Numbered from the stretch's first letter, positions 47,701-59,501 are shown. The stretch is DNA of 64,000 bases from Dioscorea cayenensis subsp. rotundata (GCF_009730915.1 NC_052475.1:27713016-27777015); one strand, 5' to 3'. Numbers and translations: made by a program. The notes: generated by a model not told the origin, from the letters alone.

Positions 47701-50358
47701 GTGTACAATCTGGTGCTGGTCATTCTTTGATCATAAAAAAACAGCATAAAATGCTTTGTAGGCTATGTTTTACTGCTTATTCTTATAATGTATGATAAGA
47801 TTACAATGTTACTCAGATACTTGCTGTCCAACCATTGAAGCATTTGTGTTTATAATGTCCATATCATGCTAACATAGATTTTCTACTCTGGTTATATGCT
47901 GGAAAATATGACATGCTTTGAACTATAGCCTTTAATTTCTTAATTTTCAGATTTTAAATATTTTTTCTTCAAGTCCAACTTTTTTAAGATGCTGTGACAA
48001 TGCATAGTCTGCAAATAATACTATGCTCCTTTCTTTAAACAGATTGTTTACAACTGGGGTTTTTGCCTAGAGATGTGGCAAGCTGGGTTTCTCCTCTTAG
48101 TGATAGTGGTTTTTTCAGATTTTCCGCATTCATTTATCCTAAAGAAGCCTTGGCAGCTGCTTTGGACGAGAGCAACATGAAAGCACAGCTAATATTGTAT
48201 GTGTCACAGGCATGTCTATCTGGTTTATTTAAGTGTATTATTTACTTGTGATTTATCATCATTTCACTGCTTCAATTGCTGGTATTGATCTTGTTGACCA
48301 CTTCAAATCTTAAAAGCAGGGGCCTAAGTTTTCTGAAATTTCAAGGTTGATTCAACCAATGCATGTGGTCCCTTTATGCTCGCTTCTTGCATCAATTCAG
48401 AGATGTTTAGGCCTATGGCGCTTGGAAGAGGTATAATTTCATAGAGCTTTCCTAATTGATGTTTTCTTTTTGTTATGTGTTCTTTGTTATGGCACTATTT
48501 CTATAGGCTAACTGCAAGTGGTCGATATATCACGTTATTCACTGTCCAGGACTTGTGTCCATCTGGCTCTCTCAGCGCTTTCATGATGGCCTCTCATATG
48601 TTTGATTAATTATCAGACTGTGGGAGCCACATGGACTTGGGTTGCGATGCGCGACTTTGGTAGTGTAACTTGTTTTGTTATCTCAAAGAAATGCATCTCT
48701 TTCAAAGATTTGCACTGGATACAACTAAGAAGGGATTTCTTTCCTTCCTAAAATGTTATGCCCTCTAAGTTTCTTATTTTTTTTCTTTGAACTTATTTAT
48801 GATTCTATTGTTAATGCTAGTGAAAATTTGCATAATGGCATGTGTGCCTTGGAAAATTTATTATAGGTGCGAAGTCATCATATGACATCAAATTTCATTG
48901 ATTTGTGCATCATGCATACACCATGGCGTTAGTGATAAGGGTGCCAATGCTTCTGTTATTTTCTTTCTTATTTTTTGGGTTGAAGATGTTCCCCAGCAAA
49001 GTCTTGAATCAATTGGTTGTTGATTTCTTGCACAACTTTTGGGTCTAATCAGGTATTATCTCAACACAAATGGCCTGAACTTTTGGAGAATGATTTTGTA
49101 TATGGTGAGAATTTATAAATGGTATTATTTCTCCCTTTTGCTATGTGCTTAGAGTTAGTTTAATGACACTCTCTTGCTCTTATTAATCTCTTTTAAGCTT
49201 CTTCATCCATTGGGACTTCAGTCAGCACACAATTTTTAGCCACCTTCTCGTCAGCTGCTGGGAAAAGGCTTTATGAACATGTTGATTCTGATGAATCAGA
49301 CCCAGAGGTAATGATTTTTAGCAATTCTTTACACTGAAATGCTGTCTTCATGGAACCATCACCTGACCTATCGTTGCATCCAGTGGGGTTGCTGGAGCGC
49401 CAAGCATGAGGCTATAAATCCTTCCATGAAGATCGTATTCCCAACCATTGAGAGAGTAAAGAATGGTGCTCATGGAATCCTGCCATCAAGATTTATGCTC
49501 TCTCTATCAGAGGTGAACTATATCCATTGTTGGTCATTCAATAATGGTGCTGGTGCCCAAGCTTTTGATAGTTTCTGCCTATTTTTATTAATGAATTTTC
49601 TTGGCATCAATGAACTGACCACACTCATATCCCTTACAGAAAACATGGCAGAGATTGAGAACTACAAACATATTCCGTGATGCAGTTCCTAATCCAGATA
49701 ATAGAATTGGCTATCCAATGCATGTAAAGGTACCATTAGACTAATCATATCTGTGAATTTTATCAGTACATTTACTTATCGTTTCATCATGTTGATACAC
49801 ATTACCATGCACATGCAGATAGCACGACGACGCTTCCATTCCAAGACAGGCAAAACATCGTTCGGTTGGATATATAGTGGTTCGCACAACTTCAGTGCGG
49901 CTGCCTGGGGGCAAATTGTTCACCTCCCGTCTCAATCAAAAATTCCTGGAGCTCGTGCTATAGCTAATGAGTTAAGCCCCAGATTGCATATCTGTAACTA
50001 TGAGCTTGGTATTCTCATAGTTGTGCCTCCATCAAAGGAAGTTGATAAAGAGAGCCTGGGCTTGGATGAGGTCATCCTGCCATTTGTAACTCCTGCACCA
50101 AAATACAGAGAGGGTGATAGGCCAGCAACAACGAAGGCCATGAGAGAGGCCTTGGCTGAAGCTGCTGTTGCAGAGGGGGAAATTTCTGCAGCTGTCTTTG
50201 CTGCAGAAGATGGGGATGTCCAGGGAGAAGAAGAAGTAGAAGAAGAAGAAGAAGAAGAGGGAATCTCAGAGACGGCTGAGTTTGTTGCTGAAGAGAAGGA
50301 AGAGGAGAGAATATATGCTGAGATGCTTTGGAGCCAAATGGACTCGTCTGAGAGTTAG
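44763..50358 (+). CDS. FHA-domain tyrosyl-DNA phosphodiesterase-like protein
   Basis: Twelve exons: 44763-45709, 45908-46042, 46168-46312, 46519-46800, 47392-47656, 48043-48209, 48320-48430, 49053-49104, 49198-49307, 49384-49512, 49640-49729, 49819-50358; in phase, 990 residues. An N-terminal FHA phosphothreonine-binding domain (~25-115) shows Y-T-V-G-R-D, V-S-R-M-H-C and N-G. It is followed by a TDP1 fold of the phospholipase D superfamily: HKD half 1 H-H-P-K-L-F-V-L (H384, K386) with T-S-A-N-L; half 2 H-V-K (809-811) split from the rest by an intron, with S-G-S-H-N-F-S-A-A-A-W-G. TDP1 removes stalled topoisomerase I from DNA 3' ends in the nucleus. The FHA-TDP1 fusion matches Arabidopsis At5g07400. 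The C-terminus is strongly acidic (poly-Glu ~950-985). The junction after 48209 appears to use a GC donor. Start: first Met of the M-D-F-R-N-P-S-D frame; upstream in-frame Met codons lie in T-rich DNA and look like leader. Confidence 0.9.
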
Positions 50359-51300
50359 CATGGGGTATAAGCTCTAATATGATGAGATGGAATGCATCAC
50401 CTAATGCATCATAGACATCCAAGATATGCACACAAGAATTGGAAATTAAGTAAGTGCTCTTTACATGTGATTATGCAGCTGAGATCTTCTACAAAGGCTT
50501 GCTCACCTGTTATCTCTTGGATTACATTTAAATGTTTGATATGTATCAAATATCAATAACAGACAGCTTGCATTTCATTTGATTCTGTGGCTGTAAAGAA
50601 TTAGCCATCATGCTGCTCTGTGAACTTTATTATGTATACCAAGGTGAAGAAAGGAAAAACCTATTAATTTTTTTCTTAGCGACAAATGTTCTAATAAAAT
50701 TATCATCGCCTGTTGTAAAGTAAGAGAAGGCAAAACAATGTGTCATATATGAGGCACACCGGTGCTTTGGTTAAACTCTATAGTAAATCATATGTTCCAT
50801 GATATATACATGTTGTCATGGACATATATACAACTTTGACAAAAATTAAGTTCTTTTGGATGAAAATCCACAAATTCTTTGGATCTCACATGAGACAAAG
50901 TTGAAGAGTCCTTTTAACTTCAACCAGCGGAAAACCAATGAACTGCATCTGGTCACACACAAACAACAAGCTAACCTTTTCTTGTGTTGATCTACTCATT
51001 GATTTTCAAAAGGCTTTAATAGTGTTAACATTTGATAAGTTGACCTCATGAAAACTAGTAAGTTGCTCAACTTAATTTAAATTCAAGAATTAACAGTATC
51101 CTACCTTGATCCTATTCACATTCAGGGGCCTTGACCTATGAATCACTGCCTATCACATTGGCGAGGTACTGAGATTTTTGTGGGCAGAGACACTGAGATT
51201 TTTGTTTCCACCAAAATACCAACTGGAGGATATTTTAGGCCATCTAGATTCTAAGTTTAACTAAAATACCTAAAGTTCTATGAGCAACAGCCTCAGCAAA
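50359..51300. other. 3' flank of the FHA-TDP1 gene
   Basis: Includes the probable 3' untranslated region, with AATAACAG near 50,553 and AATAAAAT near 50,692 as candidate polyadenylation signals. It grades into AT-rich DNA without genes before the tandem array starts. Confidence 0.4.
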
Positions 51301-51309
51301 CAACTATTA

Positions 51310-54300
51310 GGATTCCCAATTCAACAAATTACTAAGGCAGGAAACAAGTATGGAAACAACATATAATTCTACAAGCATAAGTATAGCATGCGATAAATCA
51401 ACTATCACAATTCAAGACATTGCTCGCATAAGAAATCACAAAAACATTAACAAACAAAGACTTATCATTGACAGGCCATTGCTAAAACAGGAAACAGAAA
51501 AGGCAGCAAAATATAATTCTACAAGAAAGAGCATCCGCATTCAGCAAACAGTGAATTAGACTTCATAATGCAAAAGACGTAGCATAGAGAACAACAATTG
51601 CAGCAGCAAATAATTCTACAAGCAAGAGCATCAACAAGCAACAAATGGCCTTCAAAATTCATGAAATCACTGATATGCAAGACAATTACTACAAGTCTAA
51701 TCATCAACAAGAACTAAATGGACTTCACAATGCAAGGTTTACTAATACAGTAAATGAAAATGGCTGCAACATACAATTCCACAAGCAAGAGTGTCAACAA
51801 CCAATCAATCACCCCGCATAATAAAAGAATTATTAGTACATGAAACAAAAACAGCAGCAAAGTATGACAAGAACATCAGAAAACAATGAGTCACCATTCA
51901 CAATTCAAGAAAGTAATAATACAGTATAGCAGATTTTGCAAAGCATAAATGGAATATCAGTAAGCAAATGAATCACCTTCACAATTCAAGAAGTCAGAAA
52001 TGCAGGAAACAACAGCAACAACTAATTAATTCCACAAGCAGGAGCATCAGCAAGCGATGAATCAGTTTCACAAATTAAGAAATTACCAAAGCAAGAAATG
52101 ACAACTGTGAGATGAAAAAACTCTACAGAGAGTACTAAAAGCAACAGATCAGTAACAAGTCTAGTAATTACTAGCATAGGAAACGACAACTGAAAAATCA
52201 CATAATTCTACAAGTTGGAGAATCAACAAAAAATAAGTCACCCTTCACAATTCAAAAAATTATTAACGCAGGAAATGACAACATAGGCATTATATAATCC
52301 TACAAGTGGGAGTATCGGACAAGTAATAAATCACACCACACAATTGAAGGAGTTACTAATACAGGAAATGACAACCGCAACATCATATAATTCTACATGC
52401 AAAAGAATTGACAAGCAACAGAATTACTGCTATAGGAAACGACAAGGGCAGCATCAGGTAATCCTACAAGTAGGAATACCATAACCAATAAATCATTTTG
52501 CCCAATTCAAAGAATTATTAATACAAGAAGCAACAATGGCAGCATTATATGATCCTACAAATAGAAGTACATAAAACCAATGAATCACCTTGCTTAATTG
52601 AAAGAATTACTAATACAAGAAGCGACAAAGCATAATGTAATCCTACAAAAAGAGCACGGATGACCAATGAATTGTCTTGCTCAACTCAAGGAATTACTAA
52701 TACAAGAAACGACAAAGCATCGTATAAGCTTAATTCAAGAAATTACTGATACAAGAAACGACAAAGCATATAATATAATCTTACAAAAAGAGCACCGATG
52801 ATCCATAAATTGCCTTGCTTAACTCAAGGTATTACTTATGCAAGAAACAACAAAGCATCATATAAGCTTAATTCAAGTAATTACTGATACAAGAAGTGAC
52901 AAAGCATAATGTAATCCTACAAAAAGAGCACCGATGACCAATGAATTGCCTTGCTTAACTCAAGGAATTACTAATACAAGAAACGACAAAGCATCGTATA
53001 ACCCTACAAGGAGGAGTATCAACAAGCATTGGATCATCCTGCACAATGCAAGTAATTAATAATGCAGGCGGTGGAAAATTGCATGATCAACAAGTAATAG
53101 AACACCTTGCTCAATTCAAAGAATTACGAATACAAGGAGCGACAATGGCAGCATTATATGATCCTACAAATAGAATTACAGGCAACCAATGAATCACCCT
53201 GCTTAATTCAAGGAATTACTAATACAAGAAGCGACAAAGCATAATTTAATCCTACAAAAAGAGCATCAATGACCAATGAATTGCCTTGCTTAATTCAAGG
53301 AATTACTAATACATGAAACGACAAAGCATCGTATAACCCTACAAGTAGGAGTATCAACAAGCATTGGATCATCCTGCACATTGCAAGTAATTAATAATGC
53401 AGGCGGTGGCAAATTGTAGGATCAACAAGCAATAGAACACCTTGCTCAATTCAAGGAATTACTAATACAAGAAGCGACAATGGTACCATTATATGATCCT
53501 AAAAATAGAAGTACAGGCAACCAATGAATCACCCTGCTTAATTCAAGGAATTACTGATACAAGAAGCGGCAAAGCATAATGTAATTCTACAAAAAGAGCG
53601 CCGATGACCAATGAATTGCCTTGCTTAATTCAAGGAATTACTAATACAACAAACGGCATAGCATCGTATAACCCTACAAGTAGGAGTATCAACAAGCATT
53701 GAATCATCCTGCACAATGCAAGTAATTGATAATGCAGGCAGTGGCAAATTGAAGGACCAACAAGCAATACAACACCTTGCTCAATTCAAGGAATTACTAA
53801 TACAAGAAGCGACAATGACAACATTATATGATCCTACAAATAGAAGTATAGGCAACCAATGAATCACTCTGCTTAATTCAAAGAATTACTGATACAAGAA
53901 GCGACAAAGCATAATGTAATTCTATAAAAAGAGCACCAATGACCAATAAATTGCCTTGCTTAATTCAAAGAATTACTAATACAAGAAACGACATAGCATC
54001 GTATAACCCTACAAGCAGGAGTATCAACAAGCATTCGATCATCCTGCACAATGCAAGTAATTAACAATGCAGGCGTTGGCAAATTCACTTTGCTCAGTTC
54101 AAGGAATTACTAATACAAGAAGCGACAATGACAGTATTATATGATCGTACAAATAGAAGTATAGGCAACCAATGAATCACCTTGCTTAATTCAAGGAATT
54201 ACTAATACAAGAAGATACAAAGCATAATGTAATCCTACAAAAAGAGCACCGATGACCAATAAATTACCTTGCTTAATTCAAAAAATTACTAATACAAGAA

Positions 54301-54780
54301 ACAACAAAGCATCATGTAACCCTACAAGCAGGAGTATCAATAAGCATTGGATCATCCTGCACAATGCAAGTAATTAATAATGCAGGAGGCGGCAATGTGT
54401 AAGACCAGCAAGCAATAGAACACCTTCACAGTGGGAGAAATCAACACCAAATACATTTAATTCCACAAGCAGAGAACAATGGCAAGGCATGACCTACACT
54501 TCACGCTTTCAAGAAAACACAGAAATCTAAGGCAACAACAACAAATAATTCTAGACGCAAGAGCATCTACAAGCAAAGAAGCAACCTGCACAATAATCGA
54601 AACTAAAGCGATCCAAGTTAACTCTTAGAACAACAACATTTAATTCTACAAGCAACCGGATCAAGGAATAGCTTTTTCACAATGCAGGAAACTACTCATT
54701 CAGTTAAACCGACAACGAAAGGAACATCATTACAAACTGGAACATAAAACATACTCCTACAAGCAAGAACATGAACTTCC
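51310..54780. repeat. Large tandem array of ~84-bp units with a 335-bp higher-order repeat
   Basis: About 3.4 kb built from roughly 40 direct repeats of an ~84-bp unit. The unit reads approximately AATTCAAGGAATTACTAATA, then CAAGAAACGACAAAGCA, then a TATAATCCTACAAG segment, then NAGAGTATCAACAAGCAATG and AATCACCTTGCTT. Outer units (51.3-52.2 kb and after 54.4 kb) are diverged; the centre is highly uniform. There, every fourth unit is the same variant: GCATTGGATCATCC-type markers fall at 53026, 53361, 53696, 54031 and 54344, spacings 335, 335, 335 and 313 bp (the last carrying a deletion of about 22 bp). No open frame of note crosses it. Each unit contains the short palindrome AATTC-AAG-GAATT. 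The array begins within about 90 bp of the LWD1 stop codon, so the LWD1 3' untranslated region probably reaches into it. Confidence 0.93.
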
Positions 54781-54864
54781 TCCCACCCTCTCTACTATTT
54801 GTCAAATGAAATGAGGAAGGAGGAGACGAAAAGAAGAAAACCTAGAGATGTACGCTGCTCTAGT

Positions 54865-55935
54865 TCAAACCCTAAGGATCTGGAGCTTGGTGGAGAAGGC
54901 GATGGCAACCCAGTCGGGCTGAGACGAAGACCACTGCAGCTGCTCTATCTCCGCCCCCGCAGTGTACGCAAGGATGGGGTCCAACCCCCCCTCGGCAGAC
55001 GCCGTAGCCTGCTGGCCTGATCCACCGCCCCCGTTGCCCACTGAAGAGAGGTCCCAGATCAGCGCCTGCGAGTCATCGCCAGCAGTGCAGATGTGACAGG
55101 AGCTGTGCGGCGCCCAGGCGATGGCATTGACGCTGGCTTGGTGGCGCTGCAGCTCGACGACAGGAAGGGTCGGGAAGCGAATGTCGAGCACGACGACCTT
55201 GGCGCTGTCCATGATGATGGTGGCCATGTACCTAGGATCCTGCTTGTTCCAGCCGAGGCGGACGAGAGGAGTGTCGACAGAGTCGGAGGCCTCATAGATG
55301 ATGGTGGAGTGCTCCTTGTCGCGGAGGTCGAAAACGCGGACGGAGCCATCAGCAGAGACAGAGGCGAAAACGCCAACACCACCCCAGGCGATGTCGTAGA
55401 CCTCCTTGTCATGGGCGATGAGCTGAGTATCAACAGCCTCGCGCTCGACATCCCAAATGGTACAGGTGGTGTCGATGGAGGAGGTACCGATGCGGCGGGG
55501 CTCGGCCTCGTTCCAGTCGAAGGATGTAAGAGGGCCACAAAACTCAGAGTTTTTGTTGCCGTTAAGGACGGATTTAAGCTCCACGCGGTCGTCATGGATG
55601 CGCCAGACACGGAGGAAGTCAGCGGAGGTCGCAAGGAGATCAGGCCTCACGCATTCACGATCAGGGATGAAGATGGTCTTCGTCGGAGGGTAAGGGTGCT
55701 CGAAAGACAGCGCCGGGTCGGATCGGATCTCACCGGTGGAGTCATCGAGCTGCACGATCTCCACACGGTTCGGGTACTGCTCGAGGAGACTAGCGATGGC
55801 GAGCCGGTATTTCTTATCCCGGCGAACGCTCCAGTTCATGGCGTAGATGTGCCATGGAGCCTCGTAGGTGTAGATCTCCGATCGCTTCTGCTGCTCCTCT
55901 GACCCCTCCGGCGTCCGATCTCCGCCGCTACCCAT
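54865..55935 (-). CDS. LWD1: LIGHT-REGULATED WD (LWD1/TTG1-related) WD40 protein
   Basis: An intronless 356-residue protein on the minus strand. WD40 propeller repeats are visible as [28 protein letters not shown] and A-L-I-W-D-L. The N-terminus [18 protein letters not shown] and the C-terminus [15 protein letters not shown] are near-invariant in the LWD1/LWD2 family of clock-associated coactivators, sister to TTG1. LWD proteins work in the nucleus with TCP factors to activate morning clock genes. The Met at 55935 (M-G-S-G-G-D) is chosen because family similarity begins there; the frame stays open upstream to 56151, but that part is leader with a GA repeat. An insertion of Gly/Ser/Gln residues ([10 protein letters not shown]) near 305-315 makes it about ten residues longer than the Arabidopsis proteins. 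High GC compared with surroundings. Confidence 0.95.
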   Translation of the reverse strand: MGSGGDRTPEGSEEQQKRSEIYTYEAPWHIYAMNWSVRRDKKYRLAIASLLEQYPNRVEIVQLDDSTGEIRSDPALSFEHPYPPTKTIFIPDRECVRPDLLATSADFLRVWRIHDDRVELKSVLNGNKNSEFCGPLTSFDWNEAEPRRIGTSSIDTTCTIWDVEREAVDTQLIAHDKEVYDIAWGGVGVFASVSADGSVRVFDLRDKEHSTIIYEASDSVDTPLVRLGWNKQDPRYMATIIMDSAKVVVLDIRFPTLPVVELQRHQASVNAIAWAPHSSCHICTAGDDSQALIWDLSSVGNGGGGSGQQATASAEGGLDPILAYTAGAEIEQLQWSSSQPDWVAIAFSTKLQILRV

Positions 55936-55947
55936 ACTCGCTCTCTC

Positions 55948-55949
55948 AG

Positions 55950-55977
<28 letters not shown>
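55948..55977 (-). promoter_or_regulatory. (GA)n tract in the LWD1 leader
   Basis: On the minus strand a run of about 14 GA units ends roughly a dozen bases before the LWD1 start codon. GA repeats in plant leaders are known binding sites for BASIC PENTACYSTEINE (GAGA-binding) factors; use here is inference. Confidence 0.5.
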
Positions 55978-55981
<4 letters not shown>

Positions 55982-56159
55982 CTCGCTCTTTCGGTCACTC
56001 TCCACCGCTCTTGATGTACGAATATCCGGAAATAAGCAGCAAAGGCAGGGGGGGAGGGGACCGAAACGAGGACTTCGTTGTGGTCCCCACCTCTCTCTTC
56101 TAACCGCTTTCTATGGGCACACTTTTGGCGCAGCATGCGGTTTGCTGCCACTTGCTATC

Positions 56160-56589
56160 TTATGCTTATAATAATAATATTTAATATTTATTTAATATAT
56201 TTAATATAAACAGAAAGAACTTAAGAGATGTATTATTAGATCAGATTTCGATATCAATCTAGTCTCTAGATGATGATGATGGACCCTACCCTATCAATAT
56301 TAGGAATGCTATGCAATCTTGACCTGTTAATAGTGAAATCATTGTAGACATTATTAGTTTATATAGTACATCTTTGGCAACCTGCTTTGATGTTGGATTG
56401 AATGTTAGACTTTGCTTTGCATTATCCTGTTTAGCTTCCCACAAAACCGGGCCCAACCCGACCTGACCTGACTAGTGAAAATAGATGAACGGAACGGTGA
56501 CTGAGGGGAGACACTCCATATTCCATAACCATCCATCATGTATTTAAAAATTATATAATAATTAAAACTCTATGTTAAAAGACCATTTC
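56160..56589. other. Intergenic DNA upstream of LWD1
   Basis: AT-rich DNA with an (AAT/TTTAATA)n patch at 56,166-56,210 and one GC-richer segment (56,440-56,520). It probably includes the LWD1 promoter. No gene is seen. Confidence 0.35.
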
Positions 56590-57666
56590 TATTTTTTTTT
56601 TTTTTGGCTAGAATATCTCCTTTAGCTGGAGTACTGGATTGACGGCTTTACGTTGGAGAATAAGTGGCCAGATCTATTAGAACCCTCTCAGCATGGTTGC
56701 GGATTTTGCTTTGTTTAATATGGCTCCTTGTTTTCCTGAGCTTCTTCTTTAAGATTTTTTTTTTGGTTTTATCCCCAGGCTCAGATGTTAAGACATAGCG
56801 TTGGTCTAATTAAGGTTTTTTGGTTATATCCTTTTACTCCTTCTTCAATGATAACGGTTTTTGTTGTGCCTAGGGTAAAGCCTTTTAGAAGGGTCACTAT
56901 CTGCTGAAAGTGGAAGCCTACTTCTGGTTTGCCCTTCATAACAAAATCTTTGTGCTAGAAAACTTGACAAAACATCAATGCTGCATTATTTCCACTAGCA
57001 CTTGTGTGCTTTGTAATGCTGTAGAGGGAGGGACTCCTTACCTTCTAATTAACTACCATTTCTCTTCTAGGATATAGGCTTACTTTGCGTCACTCTTTAA
57101 TGCCCCTATTCTGTCCTCTCTGGCGGAGGCTTGGTCCTGCTGGGTTTCGTTTGGTTCCCTACACCTGAAACCCCTAGGAAATCTCCTAATTAGGGTTATA
57201 TGTTGGAGTATCTAGGCTGATCACAATAACCGTCTTTTTATATTTACTTTTCATGATGTCTCTATTATCATATGTAAAATTGACCATTTACTCATCGATT
57301 GGATTTCTGTAGTGCCCGATCATGCTAACGTGCAACTTGAGGATTCTCTTTAGACGATCAAATGCAGAAAGGAGTTTATGGGATTCATAACACATGGAAT
57401 TTATGGGATCCATGACATACTTCCCACGAACCGTCTGCTCCGACAAACGTGCCAACAGATCCATCCCTGTCTGCAACTTGAGTTTTTCTCAATGGTGGTA
57501 GCTTGCACTACTCCCACCTTTATTTTTTTGGAATTGATTCTCTTTTGTTTGTGTTGTGCTATGGTGACTTTTCACATCTCGTGATGTGTATTTTTGTTTT
57601 TTTGTTTTCTCCTTTTATAATTTTTGTTGTTGTAATAAATTAGTGGTTTATCCACATTTAAAAAAA
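56590..57666 (+). mobile_element. Degenerate LINE (L1-type) 3' remnant with zf-RVT region
   Basis: Translation of about 56,870-57,300 (+), across several stops, gives the signature of the zinc-binding region after a plant LINE reverse transcriptase: A-Y-F-W-F-A-L-H-N-K-I-F-V-L-E-N-L, C-V-L-C-N, C-W-V-S-F, N-N-R-L-F-I-F and I-D-H-L-L-I-D-W. It ends with a T-rich 3' UTR, AATAAATTAGTGGTTTATCC and a short A-run at 57,660. The reverse transcriptase and endonuclease are missing, so the copy is 5'-truncated and dead. Confidence 0.7.
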
Positions 57667-58072
57667 TTATTTTTTATTTAAATTAAGAATAAAATTAAGA
57701 GAATGGAAATCACCAGCATAAAATCATGCCAGGCCCGGATTTGCCATTCACTGTTTCAAATAAGGGTTTGTGCATTGTTTTATATATAAAACAAAACTTT
57801 CGAAACGGATGAAGGCTGGTTTGTGAAAGTACTCTTTGACCTGCTTGCTCTAGAAGGGTCTAAATAAATAATAAAGAGAAAAAGACAAATTTCTTTGTTA
57901 CTTTCATTGTGCAATGCAAAATTTATTTCTTTAATAACTGCATTAGTTATGAGACGGCATTTATTTTGTGGGGCTATTGTTGTTACTTGTGTTAAATTTT
58001 TTTTTTTTAAAATTTTGCTTTATTTATTGGAGCTAGCAAGTAGCAACTAGCAAGCATTAACAAATGAATCTA

Positions 58073-58330
58073 CTCCCTCCATTTTTTTTTTATCTGTCGT
58101 GATTAACCGAATTTTACATACCAATAAACTTAGTTATTTCACAAAATTTTATAAAAAATTAGTTCTATTTCTAAAATTACCCCTAATTTATATTTTTATA
58201 TTTCTCTTATTTAATTTGAAGAAGAGGATTGAATAAATTGTTAAAAGTAATTTTGAAAAAACAATAATAAATGTTTTTTGATGGTAGAAAATGACATGAA
58301 TTTGTGACAAATTAATAAGAACGGAAGGAG
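58073..58330. mobile_element. Stowaway MITE
   Basis: 258 bp flanked by TA (58071-58072 and 58331-58332). Left end CTCCCTCCATTTTTTTTTTA; right end reverse-complements to CTCCTTCCGTTCTTATTAAT, both close to the Stowaway CTCCCTCCGT terminus. Non-coding. Confidence 0.82.
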
Positions 58331-59337
58331 TATTAAATATTTAAATGAGCTTAAATTTACAAGAAAAAAAAAAATGATAAAGGCTGCTAACGGAGACAAC
58401 AGGTATCCATAATAGAGAGATAAACACATCCTTATAAACATAAATGAGATATTAAGATAAACATTTCACAATAAAAAGAGCAAACTGGGAATACAGTACA
58501 AAAGAATGAAGTTTGTACCTCAAACTTGTTTTCCTAGTTTTTTCTTCCATTCATGATCGAGATTACCAGGTCCTGTTAAAAACTAATGCATAAAAATAAT
58601 TATCAGTTTGAGAAAATTAATTCAAAGTAAATATTAGACGAACTTCAGTAAATCAATGAGACGTCCATCAAGATTGAACAACTCAATCTCAAATCCACCA
58701 CACTTCTAAGATTTGGCCTACAAAATCTCACATTATTCTTGTGTCCAAAAGTCTTCAGGGCTATCACAGTCTCTTCCAGAGGTCATGTCTCCCAAGACAT
58801 TAAATAATAAATACTCGTTGGCTGATTAATTCTCTCTTCTTTGCTCTTACTCTTTCAATCAAAACCAAAGCAAGACCTTTTTTTTACTAGAGAAAAAAAA
58901 AAGTTGAAATAGTACCACAATTTACCTGAAGATGATAACCTGCCAATAAGGAAATTACAGCAAAGAGTTCCAAATGCAGGTGCTTTTCATCATTGACTCA
59001 ATGTAACTACTAAACAATTCAATGCTAGACACATAGAAAGGAGATAATCAGAAGGTTATCAATCTCAACTTAAACTCATAGAGCAACGACACATCCAAAT
59101 AAGCTGATGGCCTGATAAAGATGGAACATAGGATCTACCTCATAGATATTCTATAGAATTGATCACCTACAAAGGTAGATAAATTATTGGGAAAACAATA
59201 CAGTCATTATTAGTGTAAGTAAAAGAAACAGAAAAGCCTTGAAATAAAAAACAATACAAAATATACATGCACAAATGCATCTATGGATTAAGCACTCAAT
59301 ATCTCTTCTTGCAAACATCTGTCTAGAAGCACAGAAG
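58331..59337. other. Intergenic AT-rich DNA
   Basis: No gene or element with clear ends is seen between the Stowaway MITE and the truncated LINE. ORFs are short and featureless. Confidence 0.35.
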
Positions 59338-59350
59338 AGAGCTCACATCT

Positions 59351-59501
59351 TTTTTTTTTTTTGAAAAAGTGGATAAATCACATTAATTAAAGAGAAAGGA
59401 GAGAGTTACAACAAAATCTCACAACACAGCTGTGGGACAAACAAAACAAGAACAACATCAAAAACAAAAACAGCTAACCACAAGAAGTGGTAAAGCAGGG
59501 A
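59351..59501 (-). mobile_element. Severely 5'-truncated LINE copy (151 bp) with 13-bp target duplication
   Basis: Begins on the plus strand with a T run (the poly-A tail of a minus-strand element), then AAAGTGGATAAATCACATTA, the reverse of the tail GTGGTTTATCCAC of the LINE at 57.6 kb. It is flanked by a perfect 13-bp duplication AGAGCTCACATCT (59338-59350 and 59502-59514), as expected for target-primed insertion. It lies just upstream of the BTF3 leader exon. Confidence 0.85.

Noticed and set aside
51310-54780. CRISPR-like or coding repeat array
   Set aside because: Units are contiguous ~84-bp direct repeats without unique spacers, in a plant genome, and no reading frame is preserved.
55093-55902. 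269-aa open frame on the plus strand across LWD1
   Set aside because: It lies wholly antisense to the conserved LWD1 coding sequence and has no family motifs; high GC leaves antisense frames open by chance.
55936-56151. N-terminal extension of LWD1 (M-A-A-N-R-M...)
   Set aside because: Family similarity begins at the Met at 55935 and the extension encodes a GA-repeat Arg/Glu run; treated as leader.
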